The notes: generated from the letters alone by a model not told the origin. A stretch of DNA of 64,000 nucleotides from Dermanyssus gallinae (GCA_003439945.1 QVRM01005974.1:1-64000), one strand, 5' to 3'. Numbered from the stretch's first letter, positions 45,499 to 56,806 are shown. Numbers and translations are program-made.

Positions 45499-45501
<3 letters not shown>

Positions 45502-45859
45502 ATCACGCAACCATTATTAATGTACAATAACGGACCATGTGCCAGTGTCCATCGATTCTCCACATCTGCACTAGAGGCAAGGTGTTCTCCTAACGTTGCG
45601 TCAGTTGCGAAAGCTGACACCAATCCTCATCATAATGTCGTCGAGCAATGCTCCCAAAGGAACGCTTGGAAGAGCATGCCGCCAGACTCCCACGCTTGGA
45701 GCGGACAGTGTTTTCAGGCGATCTCTGCAGCGTCATTATGAGCAGAGCGGACAAACCGCCTAACTATATCTCGAACAAGGGAGTTAGCCACTTATGCTGT
45801 TCTCCGGAGCTACATCTATCGCGGCATAGAGAGGGCGCCAAGGGTGGGCTACTCCTCCT

Positions 45860-45912
45860 TCCTATATATATGAATATATATATGTAGATAGATAGATAGA
45901 GATATATACACT
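45860..45912. repeat. TA/GATA microsatellite
   Basis: TATA runs with four GATA units (gatagatagataga). It lies at the C-terminal side of the transposase relic that follows. Confidence 0.9.
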
Positions 45913-45914
45913 TT

Positions 45915-46400
45915 ATCCTCCAGATGGTCTCGATTGTGGCATCAGCTGTGGAACCAGATTCCACTCGCATAGATTTCGTCCAAATTCAGCCAGAAACAAT
46001 TCAGGATCATGCTGCGATAACGCTCGCCATTCATCATGGAGTGATTAACTGAGGTCCAACGATTTCTTTTGACCAAAAGGCACACCAGACTGTTAAATAT
46101 GGTGCATGTAAGGGCCTTGCGTGAAATACTTGGGGGCTCTCGGTTGCCCAGGTGTGACCCGCTCCATAGGTCGTTCATAGGCTTAGGCTGTTTTATGGAC
46201 ATTCGCAGCCAAACGAGTGCTTCGTAAGCTTTCACGGCTTGGCGCATCATGTACTTACCTGCAAAACTCTTACACAAGTTGTCGAATGGTGCTCGTGCAA
46301 GGTCGGTTATATACACCGTAACAGCTCGTTTTTTTGTGGTATGTTTCTCCATCTCAAAGCCAAATAAATTCGAGGCATCCTGGGTGTACCTCAAAAATTG
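45915..46400 (-). pseudogene. Tc1/mariner-superfamily transposase relic
   Basis: Minus-strand frames read TVWCAFWSKEIVGPQLI (one frame), NGERYRSMILNCFWLNLDEI (another) and GIWFHS, then DATIETI. This is the order of the catalytic region in a Tc1/mariner-like family with NGxRYRxM and WFQQDGAT blocks. The catalytic DG region is lost near 45,945 and a microsatellite follows. It is distinct in sequence from the two mariner copies. Confidence 0.65.
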
Positions 46401-46424
46401 TTGACGCTAGCAGCTCAATCGACT

Positions 46425-46800
46425 GGTTTTCTGACTCCCGTTATAAATCGTTCATTTGAGTCGGCTCGCTTTTCATCAGGGTTAAGGGATTTGGCGAGAT
46501 GTTTGTCTTTTAAGAAAAATGGTAAACGAAACCGCCCGATCTCTATCTTGAATATATCTCAAGGGTCATTAAGAAACTGGCGTTAGTGAGGCTAACTCGA
46601 CATTAAGAGCCCATCAGTGCCAGATTCGGTCGAAATATGTAAGTTTTGTTTAAAAGTTTTTTTCGACGTGGCGGCTGCTTTCAGTCGTCTTGGTAATTTT
46701 TTTTTGTTCCAGGTGCTCGCTTAATTGGGTTGCTCTGTTTCGGCTGTTGCCTGGTTTAGGTCCTATTTCTCATAACGGACACAGGTAGTAACGGACACAG
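46425..46800 (+). pseudogene. LINE family D relic (RT start)
   Basis: Frames read NRSFESARFSSGLRDL, then FKKNGKRNRP, and nucleotide blocks such as tttttcgacgtggcggctgct and gctgttgcctgg match the RT of the 54.5-kb copy. Here the preceding tataaatcgttc carries no TA expansion. It is heavily decayed. Confidence 0.7.
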
Positions 46801-46999
46801 CTTTCGTGCTGTTTGTCGTCGGGAGCGGACGTCCACTCCCGACAGCATCGGTTTACTAAACGTTGGTGGTTTTGCAGAGTGCTTAGTTACTTCTACTAGT
46901 GCACGCTAATTGCACAAGAAAAACGAGACGAGGTTTCAGATCATCAGGTGCCCTCGCATGCGGCCCGCCTTCTTTGCTGTACATCACACCAAGCATCGT

Positions 47000-47835
47000 G
47001 GTTCCAACTTTCAAAAGATACTTGCAGTTCTTGTGAAGAAAATACCCCAGCCAGCATCCATTTGGGTTTGCGGATGTAGGAACCCTCGGCCTGGAGCCTC
47101 TATTTAAGAGACTTTGCTATATCTCGACCCTGACCGCCCAGACCTTGGTTTAGAATTGGGCTTGGGGAGAGACAAAGCTCCCCAAAGAGCCATGGTTCAG
47201 GTGGTGGTGAAGAACGCCCAAGAAAACTTAGTCATTCGCCTTAAGGAAAAAGCTGCTGGGGCGACTGCTAAAATGGCCGAGACGATCGAAGCCTCCGGCT
47301 GCGCGGCTAACAGCAGGTTCTTAGATCGACTGCAAATAACTGCCCTACAGAGATTAAATCCGCTCTCTACTGAGACCTTAAATGCAGCCTCGCGTATGAA
47401 GCTCTGCGCTACCCTACCCATTAAGGTTTCGAAACCCCGGCCGCGGTTACGCATCAGCTATGAGCCCACCGGACTGCCCGGATAGGGACAGTGAATGCCG
47501 TCCTGAAGCGTGGCTGCGTCGAGTCCTGTGGTGTGGCATTCATGTGCGCCTCGCGACCGGAGAAGACACAGAGGTGCACGCGTTCGAGACCCACCGTTGC
47601 ACGTTTGTATTTAAGGGGTCCGTCTCAGGAAGCAATGCAAAAGCAGTTCCGATGACGTTAAATGTTGGCTTAGGGCCTGCCCAAAAATTTCTTGAAGCGT
47701 GGCTGCACCAGCCGACCTGCTGTAGCTGCCAGCGGACTCCACTGCTAGAAAATGCCATCTATGCGGGTCGACCGACCATAGTTCCTGGGGCTGCAATGTT
47801 CCATCTCCTCACTACTTCACTTGCAATATGAACGG
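47000..47835 (+). pseudogene. LINE ORF1/gag-like relic, split by SINE-A
   Basis: A 123-codon frame (47,114-47,485) reads VVVKNAQENLVIRLKEK, then KVSKPRPRLRISYEP. Beyond a SINE-A insertion the sequence continues with a zinc-knuckle-like KCHLCGSTDHSSWGCN near 47,755. A KPR-rich linker before knuckles is a feature of R1/Jockey-type ORF1 proteins. Family is uncertain. Confidence 0.45.
47518..47691 (+). mobile_element. SINE-A with clear target duplication
   Basis: The only plus-strand SINE-A here. The tRNA-like head (cctgtggtgtggcattc; B box gcgttcgagaccc) is followed by the tail ending gcctgcccaaaaattt. TGAAGCGTGGCTGC at 47,504-47,517 and 47,693-47,706 flanks it as a 14-bp target-site duplication. 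It interrupts an ORF1-like relic. Confidence 0.88.
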
Positions 47836-47894
47836 CTACGAAGCGGACATTATGGGCCGTCCTTTTTATCATGCACAAGTTCTTGAAGAGCATC

Positions 47895-47973
47895 AGGGGA
47901 TTTCTCTGTAGAGGCTGTAACGTCGCGCCGCGCTGGCGCGCGCGACGTTACAGCCTCTACAGAGAAATCCCCT
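47895..47973. repeat. Perfect 33-bp inverted repeat with GC-rich loop
   Basis: The arm starting aggggatttctctgtagagg (47,895-47,927) is exactly mirrored at 47,941-47,973 around a 13-nt CG-rich spacer (ccgcgctggcgcg). It would form a very stable hairpin. No surrounding element is identified. Confidence 0.95.
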
Positions 47974-48409
47974 AATGCCTCTAGATATATATGACTAGAC
48001 CACATTGGTGGTTATGTAAGCCATTACCTGGAGGGCATTTGCGGGTAGCCGCGTCTTGAGCTTTCGAAGTCGTAATAATCTCTACCCAACACCTAGGGAA
48101 TAAGGCCAGAGGATGGCCGCATTGATCGGTGAGATGGTAGTGCATGAAGACTAGGACGACATGCGTATGGGTGCTACTGACTACTTTTACGTAAGATCGA
48201 TGAGGTCTGCATAAAAATGGAAGATGAGTTGGCAGCGGGAAGAACGTGACGCCTTAATGGCCAAAAGGTACCAACGCAGGAAGGGTTTCAAGCAAAGACC
48301 TAACGATAAGCCAGGTAGCATTCATGACACATTCGAGGTTTAGAAAGACATAAAGGTTTGGCAGCCAATCGACATCCACGCCTAACTTCTAAGGCTTCTG
48401 TAGAAGGGC

Positions 48410-48660
48410 CTATTCAGCCACGTGCTCAATCCGCTGAGTAACCAACTTGCAGAGAATCTTCTTTAGTGTGCGCTCTGACACCACTCTACGATAGAGATTT
48501 GGATCTTGTTTGTTATCGCCATGCCTTCCCTTTAACATGAGAGAAAACCCAGCCACATGCCAGACTGCAGCATCCTTTGAGAGTCTGAACTTGCGGCTGC
48601 TAGCGGAGGGCCCACTAAAATTACTGTTCGCACCCGACAACTTACCAAACTTCGTATAAC
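48410..48660 (-). pseudogene. LINE RT N-terminal fragment
   Basis: The minus strand reads LKGRHGDNKQDPNLYRRVV, then LKKILCKLVTQRIEHVAE. This fits the RT segment 'KPGKD...NYRPI...KxxExxVxxRI' found at the start of R1/Jockey-type RTs. It is isolated and broken. Confidence 0.55.
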
Positions 48661-49624
48661 ACTAGATAAAAAATAAAAATATTAGCAGTTTGGTCAAAAA
48701 AGTCGAGTTAAGTAGTCATATCTGACTCTTTCGCATGTTTGCTATGTGCAGGTCGCATGACGGCAGGTTTGCTAGATTTCCTTTCCAGAAGAGTGTAGCT
48801 AGTAGGTAAGCACTCTATGCGGTAGAATCTTGGCGAAAACTACTGACCTGTTCGGGTCAACGCAATGGATTCAGTGAAACAACACTGCGAAAACATATTC
48901 GGGCCTGTCCAGCGTTTTCAAATGCGCCCTTTCATAACTTTCATTAGGTAATTAATAGCTTTCTTTGCCGAGTCTTCCCCAGTTAGTAAATTGTCAAGGT
49001 ACTCTTCCGCGTGTCCGTGAGTAACTGCAATTTTACCAAATTTAGTTGTATAACTGTGTGAGTCTTGACTCCATAGAAGGTCTTTATCATCAGGCGTAAC
49101 GTCTCCCTCCTTTCAGAGTCCTCTAATCCCGGCACTAACATAAACACAATGTTGATTAGGATGTATCAGAATGTCGATATGTCTTGTCTGGGTAACGCGC
49201 TATTTACAAGACCTCTTTAAGGCTCTAAATGATTTTGGAAGCAGATAACGACGCGCTATTAGTACAGTTATTTCGCGCGCAAGCGCACTCTAGCCGAAAC
49301 GTTGAAGAAAAGTTTCACCCTGCATAATGCTATCTGGTTATATAGCCGGGAAATGAATCATGATACCTCAGTGATAAACGCTCGAACCTCTTGGAAGTAC
49401 TTGAAAGCCAAATTGACTGCAAATCTCTTGCCTACATCTGCACCAAAAAACACGCAGGCAATACTTTCTCTTTGTGGCACCAGATTAACTCTTATCTTTG
49501 GTAGCGTTTATAGGACATTGTCTTAGGCTCTTCGTGAAGTTTTTTAGCATCGATTTACAGTCAACCCTACATGTCTCCAGTTCATCCGGCAGTATCCCGA
49601 AAAACCCTAGCTGCCAGAATCAAT
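48661..49624. other. Unassigned DNA, possible coding fossil
   Basis: On the minus strand around 49,100-48,910, GLEDSERRETLRLMIKTFYG and, in another frame, EEYLDNLLTGEDSAKKAINY look like old coding sequence. I recognise no family. Confidence 0.25.
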
Positions 49625-49680
49625 CCATTCGGACCAAGCTCGGTTGGAGTTCCCATTCGGACCAAGCTCGGTTGGAGTTC
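49625..49680. repeat. 28-bp perfect tandem duplication
   Basis: The unit beginning ccattcggaccaagctcggt occurs twice without mismatch. A recent slippage or duplication event. Confidence 0.95.
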
Positions 49681-50639
49681 CCAATTGGAAAACAGTCCGA
49701 GCAGCTCATTAAGCTTAGTTGCTGTGCGGAGAAGCCACCTACTTACTAATAGAATATGCGCCTCGTACCCTGGCACCATTTCTACTCAGTCGAGCTCTTG
49801 CGTGCAGTGTTTCCATGTGTACGTTCAGATACACGGACCACCTATGGACAAATAACAAACGCATTTTTCACCGGTTACACGGCCAATAATACTTAAAGGC
49901 GTCCGCGCGCAAGCTTGTCACTTTGATAAAAATCACTAAGCTAGCGTACTTAACATTGGGCGGCAATCCTGCTACAAACGAGCTAGACGTAAAAGGTCAC
50001 AATAGATAGTTTCGTTTTTTTGCACATCCACAGAGATAACTTCATTTATTATTTAATGTTAAGGTTACAAGGAAATGTGAATAACTAACTACACTTGGGC
50101 TTTTGAGGAGTTCTACCAGTCGAGCTCTCGAGGCAGCCCTTCATTGTGTCCATAATTATTGCCGCCCCTTCATTTGATTCGTTTGCCAATCTTCTGTAGG
50201 AGCAGCCATGTCTCAGGACCAGATAGTTTAGTTCTATACTGTATCTCATTGGGATCGCTTTGCTAGCACATGGGGTTTACACTAACGTGTCTGCGTTTAT
50301 CTAATGTACATAATTGATTGTGTACGCACATATATTACTATTTTAAAGTGTGTACTCTGTACCCAGATCTTTCGAATTATACTACTTAAACTTTCGGCTC
50401 ATTATCTATTTAGGCTGGGATTTTGACGTTAGGAATCATCTCTGGTCAGAAACTAAATTCATGATGGCATGGCTGTGTAATTTACCAGAATGTTGAAATA
50501 TGACAAATAGTACCGTACAGCACAAGTACATCGTCATCATTTTTTATCGTACTAAACTAACCTCTACTGAGCGGGTTTTAGCTTTAGCATTGTTTATCTT
50601 CTTCTCAGGTGTGCTGACATCTTTTATGTATTAGTCCTT
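49681..50639. other. Unassigned AT-rich DNA
   Basis: I see nothing recognisable. Confidence 0.45.
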
Positions 50640-51145
50640 CGCCTCTTGTTGACTCTCTGCTCCCGCTGTTTGCCTTGTTCCACAGCCGGATGCTTCAAAG
50701 AAGTCCAATGTTTCTGTGCTCTAGGCTTTTCTTCCACTCGATGCCGAGTCGCTTCGCGTCGAGCAGATCAGCAAGAGCATTTAATGTGTTCTCGAACCAT
50801 TCAATATAGACGAGCAGACGAGTAGTCTTCAATCACTATACGGTTGCCGTTGAGCGCCAATTTTGCCTTGAGCAGTTTACTCTTGGCAATCACCTCCACA
50901 AAAAAAAATCGGTTTGTTCCGGAAGACTTTGTCGAGTGTAGCGCGACGCTGTTTGACTGCAGGCTAACGCTCAATACGCGCTTTCCGTTATATTTTGCTA
51001 AACGGCGTCCACAAATCCCTTTCGTCGTGTCCAAGATTGCCTTGAGACGAAAGTCAATCAGTCGATGACGTTCACTGGCTGGGCCTGCAGGGCCATGAGA
51101 ATAGAGTCGGTGCCTGCGAGTGAGTACCACGCTCGAAACACGCAT
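50640..51145 (-). other. Unrecognised coding-like relic
   Basis: The 114-codon minus frame (KAILDTTKGICGRRLAKYNG, then RFFFVEVIAKSKLLKAKLAL) appears to continue after a frame change as NTLNALADLLDAKRLGIEW. Long charged and hydrophobic alternation across the shift suggests a genuine former ORF, perhaps a LINE ORF1. I cannot assign it. Confidence 0.3.
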
Positions 51146-51214
51146 TCCGACGCTATAAAATTGCCACAGCAGGAGCGTTAGCCTCTAATGTTTTAGCTCT
51201 TTGGTGAGTTTTTT

Positions 51215-51347
51215 TTCGGACTGACCATCAGCGAAGATTTAACGTCTACGGGGCTGCTTTTTGCATTGTTTCATAGACAAACCCCCATAAATACATTGAT
51301 GCAACTGTGCGGCCCTATGTGTCTCCTCCGGTCGCGAGGAACAGGAT
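51215..51347 (-). mobile_element. SINE-A with internal deletion
   Basis: The tail and part of the head match the other copies, but about 40 bp around the B box are missing between gcaactgtgcgg and ccctatgtgtctcc. It is probably transcriptionally dead. Confidence 0.75.
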
Positions 51348-52672
51348 TGCCCGGCTAGCTAAGTCGGTAGACCATGAAACTTTTTGGTGGAGCCTACCCG
51401 TTGGCATTTTCAGCTACTCTTTGGCACACCGCAGCATTTGTCGCAAATTGTCACCGACGTCCTCTCTGCTTTTTGACTCCGTTTTGCTTCCGTCATGAAC
51501 ACCTTGCTTAGTTTTTTCACCGCTTGTTCTACTTATTGTAGTGTATGTTATAGAGGCAACAACATAAGAGCCAAAATGAGCTAGTTATGCAAAAAAAGAC
51601 TGCATTTTTTTGCACAACGACTTTAAAACAGCAACCACTACAGCAAGAGTCGGTATCATCTACTGGTGTTTGTATTACGGCTTGCAACTCTGGCACATCC
51701 TGGGGATTTTTTGCGTCTGGATGCAGTCCTAACTGGAGAAATACAAGCGTTTGTAGGCCTTAACGCAAAAAGTATTTACACAAAAATTCATGCTGCCTTT
51801 AGGCTACGTATTACCAAAGGCTGACACACTACCTTTTGACACGAGCTTAACTTTATATCCTGCTACTTTCTTGGAATCTATTATTTGAATTTTGACTAAG
51901 ACCAGCATGAAAGTCAATCCACCCCTACAAGTGCGATATCCCGCCACAGTCAACTCTTTCGGCTTCTAAATAAGAGTAATATTTTAGGCGGACTACCAAT
52001 GATCAAATATCTGTGTGAAGAGTGAAAATTTGAAATACAATGGTCAAAAGACAGCTTTGTTACGCAAGCATTATATAATAAATATTAACTGATAAGACAC
52101 ATGTGGACTCGTAAAGATTAAGATCTACCGGAAACTTTGCACATATGTCTAGTGTTAAAATCAAAAGTTTTAAGTGTGAGACGTGTGAGAAATCACTTTA
52201 AAGTGATGATTATAGGTAGATAGACTGCTCTTTATTACTGCACAAATGACGGTAAAACAAAGTAGGAAAAAGCCCAACCCTCTACGAGAGCTTAAGGTAT
52301 AACCTGCAATTGGCGACGGGACTAAAGGTTTTAATAGTTCAGCTCAGTATTAAAGTTGATGCGCATTATTGATGGCCCAGTAAACCAAACTTATTCCTTA
52401 CTACTTCCAACAGCAGATTTAAAAAAAACACAGTAGTGAAATTGTGACACTTGAATGGTGATCGGCGTAGTATATGGAATGAATTCTGACATATAAAGGC
52501 TTGACGGTACTTGTTTCACTATATATTTTCAACGCGTGCCAAGTGAAATCATCATTTCATGTTCAGCAAGTCCAAGTGCAATATGTCGCCTCAAACAGTG
52601 GTCCACTATTTCTTTCCCGGACGACCGTACCTAATCGGGCGCATCATTGGGCTTTTCGTCGAAAAGTTCCGG
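51348..52672. other. Unassigned AT-rich DNA
   Basis: No recognisable feature in 1.3 kb. Confidence 0.45.
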
Positions 52673-52823
52673 GATCATGGTCGATTTATAATCCATTCCG
52701 GCATTCACCTTGTTTATATTGGGAACCATGAAAACCAATTTAGGAGTGGCCGGTCTGGGTCTCGAACCCAGACCTCCCGAATGCAAGGCAAAGGCTTTTG
52801 CCACTAAGCCATCCTGTTCGGTA
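52673..52823 (-). mobile_element. SINE-B
   Basis: Same unit as 12.5 kb, with a perfect B box (plus strand gggtctcgaaccc) and A-box region gccactaagccatc. The tail ends in the gatcatggtcgatttataa region. Confidence 0.82.
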
Positions 52824-53248
52824 ACTTCAGTTAGTTACAGCAGCGATCTAGTTTTGGTCGCGTAGTAGACCGGCAGTACTGCACGAGCTAACCTCTTTGT
52901 ACCGACGCTGAGATAGCGGTCTCAATAAGGTTTCTGGAAACAGGCTGCCTGGCATTGCAATGAAATGGAAACCAAATATTAATATAAATAACTAATGTAA
53001 ATGGCCTTAAAAAATATCGCATTTGGTTGGCAATTAACTGTAGTTAGTAGACAATCTGCATTATAGTTTACTCAACTGTATATTGTAAGACGGAGCTAAC
53101 GGAGGGTAAAGGATTTCCTCGTAGAGGGGCTGCAGGGGCTGATGCCGGTAGTGTGGGCCAGGATCGGGCCAGGTTCTCCGCTGCTTACGAGTCAAAACCT
53201 ATTATGTTGACAACATATCGTAAGCTGACGCTCTCGACGCTACTGGCT
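52824..53248. other. Unassigned DNA
   Basis: No recognisable feature. Confidence 0.4.
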
Positions 53249-53462
53249 ACAAGCTTAAACTAGTCAAAGTTTTCGGGCTGACCCTCAGCCACGATTTAAC
53301 GTCTACGAAACTGTTTTTCACATTGCTTCATAGACGGACCCCCGTAAATACAAATGTGTAACGGTAAGGCTCGAACCCGCGCAGCACCTATGTGTCTCCT
53401 TTGGTTGCGAGGCGCAGACTTAATCCACCACGCCACCGGGCTCGACAAGCTTAAACTAGTCA
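53249..53462 (-). mobile_element. SINE-A with perfect 18-bp target duplication
   Basis: ACAAGCTTAAACTAGTCA at 53,249-53,266 and 53,445-53,462 brackets the SINE (53,267-53,444). The minus-strand 3' end reads CAGCCCGAAAACTTT, so the element has a short A-rich end and no long poly(A). The perfect duplication shows LINE-mediated, fairly recent insertion. Confidence 0.93.
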
Positions 53463-54239
53463 GCAGCGGCTAACCTGACCTTGGCGTGTTCCACAAGTTG
53501 CCACTCTCTAATAATGTATGTGACTAGATAGGAGTTTGCACAAATTATCAAGTAGCAAGTATAACACAATATAAAGAACAATTCCAGTGTCGCTTGGCTG
53601 AGATAATGTTAGCAACAATCGTGACCTCATGCTTGTTAAATTATCTGTCTTTCACGGATAGTGAGCGTCATGAGTGAAATCTGCCGGAATCGTTCCTTCG
53701 GGATACTAAAGCATACTCGCATTTTAAACAATGATTAGGATTGTTTCTGTAGTGTCAGCGTTCTACGAAGAATCCACTCTTTAGCACCGCCGACTTATGT
53801 CAGAAACGATGAGTGGCACGTAAACAACCATCGAAAATTCCACATCAGCAAATGGGATCTAGTGCAGAACCTAATAGGATCATCCAAGTCACGTACCAAA
53901 CACTGACTGAGTTTATGCAGCCACGCTAGCAATGCATACTTAGCGGTGTGTTTGCAAGTGGCTCAGCAGCAAATGTTGGAACGTCATCAGCTCGTAACAC
54001 TGCCGGTGCTTGTACTGGATCAGCAACTAATACAATGTGCAACCAGTGGCTGTACGTAACTAGTGTAACTTTATTGTCCAATTGCCAAGACAAATGTACT
54101 TAAAGTTTGACGGTTGTACGGTTTGGTTTTTAGCTGAAAAGTGATTAAGGTGTATTAATGACGGTGTTATAATTTTAACAGTAATTGTTCAAGTCTACGT
54201 TTTGTAGCGCTGCAAAAATTATCATGTTTATATATGCCA
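53463..54239. other. Unassigned DNA
   Basis: No recognisable feature before the family D element begins. Confidence 0.4.
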
Positions 54240-54389
54240 GGCGGTTCCAGCAGCGACGGAGATTCAGGCCATCATCTCCTCAATCGAAGCAAGACCTCGC
54301 AGATGAAACTCTTACCTGACCCTTTGCAAAAAAGCCGAGACAAGCCAGGAGGGTGCGGCAGCCAACCAAGCCAACTTTGCATTTGAACA

Positions 54390-54391
<2 letters not shown>

Positions 54392-54427
<36 letters not shown>
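54392..54427. repeat. (TA)n within LINE D coding sequence
   Basis: A pure TA run at the position where the related copy at 46.4 kb has only tataaatcgttc. It separates two RT segments that are in different frames. Confidence 0.95.
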
Positions 54428-54431
<4 letters not shown>

Positions 54432-54464
54432 CGTTCATTTGAATCTGGGAGCTTCCCATCACGG

Positions 54465-55851
54465 TTGAAGGATACGGCGGTGTTTCCTTTATTTAAAAAA
54501 AAGGGTGAACGAAACCGCGCAACCAATTATAGACCGATCTCGGTCGTTGATTATATCTCAAAGGTCATCGAGAAACTGGTGTTGGTTAGATTAGATCGAT
54601 ATTTAGAGTCGATCAAATTCCTTTCGCCTAACCAGTTCGGTTTTCGCAGGGGTAGGTCGACTGACCTCGCGCTGGCCCACTTATGGCAGCGGGTGTCAAA
54701 TTCGATTGAGGCAAATAAGTTTTGTCTCGCAGTTTTTCTCGACGTGTCGGCTGCTTTTAACTGCCTTGATCATTCCCTTCTGTTCCAAATGCTCGCTCAG
54801 CTGGGTTGCTCCGCGCAGGCTGTTGCCTGGGTTAGATCCTATCTATCAGGACGGAGACAGGTGGTACGAGCTGGTCAAATGGAGTCATCCTGGCAGCAGG
54901 TTGACATGGGCACCCCTCAAGGCTCGGTTCTTGGACCTTTTATGTTTCTTATTCTTCTGAACTTCATTCTATTAAGCATCCAGCGGCAAAACCTTGGCTC
55001 AACTATTGCTTTTGCTGATGACACTACGCTACTGTTCGGAGTGAATCATCGAAATTTTAATACGGACTTGCACCAGTCGCTTTTAAAGGTTGATAACATA
55101 ATTCGCATTTTTAACAGCTTTGGACTAGTTGTCAATGCTAGTAAAACGAATTACATAATTTTTCGTTCATCGCCAAGGCAACTGGCATTACCTGACAACT
55201 TAATACTCAAGACACGAAACATTGAGCTATCGCATACCGCTAAGTGCCTGGGGCTCGTTCTCCAGGAAAACATGAGGTGGCATCCTCATCTGGATTATAT
55301 TGCACCTAAGTGCTATGCAGTAATAGCTGCGCTGTGTAGAATGAAAATGATTGGGGTCCCCATAGAGGGTCTACTTATGGTATACAAAGCCGTATTCTTA
55401 CCAGTGCTATGGTATTCTTCTCTGGGGTGGTGGCTACGATGGAATTCTCCGGAGAGCCAAAGTGATACAGAATGATGCACTTAGAGCAATTTTTTCAAGG
55501 AAGCGAAGGGATTCGGTCCGTGACTTGTTTAATCGTTTTAATCTACTTACTGTGGAAAGCATTTACACGCTAAGGGTTTCAATGTTAGCATACAACATTT
55601 CGCAAGGTATTGTGCCCTCGGAAGTCGCATTTCCACTAATCCCTACCCTCAGCCGAACATCAACTAGGCGTGCAACAACATTTGCAGTGCCATCTGTGTC
55701 CCTGAAGTCCAGTCAGCACGCACTTGCATGCCGTCTTCCGAGAACCTGGACGTGCATTCCCAAACACATTAGATGCCTAACAAGGAAACATTTCTTCGTT
55801 CGTAACCTGAAACGCTGGCTTTTAATTTCACAGTCAGAATCTGGCTTGTAA
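54465..55851 (+). pseudogene. LINE D reverse transcriptase, one frameshift
   Basis: The 54,465-55,475 frame has NYRPISVVDYISKVIEKLVL, NQFGFRRGRSTDLAL, motif A as VFLDVSAAFNCLD, MGTPQGSVLGPFMF and the active site AFADDTTLL, then KCLGLVLQENMRW. After a shift near 55,465 the C-terminal frame (55,462-55,851) has QNDALRAIFSRKRRDS and ends at a stop before the 3' UTR. The first codon is not a real start because the frame is open to the microsatellite. All catalytic residues are present. Confidence 0.88.
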
Positions 55852-56256
55852 TCTAGGTAAATTTGGAATTGGGATGGTAGTGCTTTGTATATAGGGGCAC
55901 ACACTCGGCTTAGATAGTTGTGTTTATACGTTGTTTTTACCCATAGTTGTGAATTCTGTAGATGCTGTACTAGTGAAGTGTACTTCGTTTGTGCGAATAT
56001 TTAAAAGTGTGTAGCCTTACATGTTCGTGTTCAATCAAACATACCAGCTGCTGTTTTGGTGTTCTTGTGATACTCAATAACCACGGCGATTGTGTAAAGT
56101 GCTTATAAAAAGCACTCCTTGGACTTTGTCGAGAGTGATTTTCTACTTCGTTGTTTGAATCATGTTTTTTTTTATTTTTTCTTATTTGCCGAGAACTTAA
56201 GCGTTGTGAAATGCAGTTCCGTAAATAAACCACGTTTGAAATTGAATTGAATTGAA

Positions 56257-56747
56257 TATATATTGCTTCATTACTCTCGCGATCAAGACTAAAATCACCC
56301 GCTGTAGCGCTCACAGCGCTTACTTTATCTATCCGTTGTACTGTTTACGCGAAAGCAGCACATCCGGCTGTGTGAGGAACCACGTAATGCTTGCATCTGT
56401 TAAATGCGTCCTTCACTGAGACACATGGCCTTACATCGTAATTATAATTTTTATATCATTCGGTTGCGCAGGCCGGTTTGCCCTCCCGCAAGATCCTCAG
56501 TATTTGTAGTGTGGGCACAGCACGACGCTACAGTAACTGTAGTCTGACTTGCATGAGTTGTATTGAGAGGGCAAAAGATTTTTTTTTGCGTTTTGTCCAA
56601 GAAGCAACGGAAGACTCCTCGAGAGATTGCGTGCTCTCGCAGTGAGGAGCGGCACCACATAAAGTCGAGAGGTTTTGTCAAAAACAAGATATATGTACGT
56701 ATGCTTTTATACCATTATATACATATATTTTTTTATATAGATTTATG

Positions 56748-56749
<2 letters not shown>
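56257..56749. other. Unassigned DNA
   Basis: A 78-codon minus ORF (56,687-56,451) shows no motif. Otherwise no feature. Confidence 0.35.

Positions 56750-56804
<55 letters not shown>
56750..56804. repeat. (TA)n microsatellite
   Basis: A pure TA run of about 55 bp. Confidence 0.97.

Positions 56805-56806
<2 letters not shown>

Larger units (their letters stand above)
54240..56256 (+). mobile_element. LINE family D, best copy (D1)
   Basis: The plus-strand RT region starts at about 54,250 with a decayed EIQAIISSI segment, is interrupted by (TA)n at 54,392-54,427, and then continues through the palm, thumb and C-terminus to 55,851. A 400-bp 3' UTR ends in repeated ATTGA units (aattgaattgaattgaat, 56,239-56,256). 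The pentanucleotide tail in place of poly(A) and the FADDTT active site suggest the CR1/L2 side of LINEs (Crack/Daphne-like), which is inference. No endonuclease is included. Confidence 0.85.
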
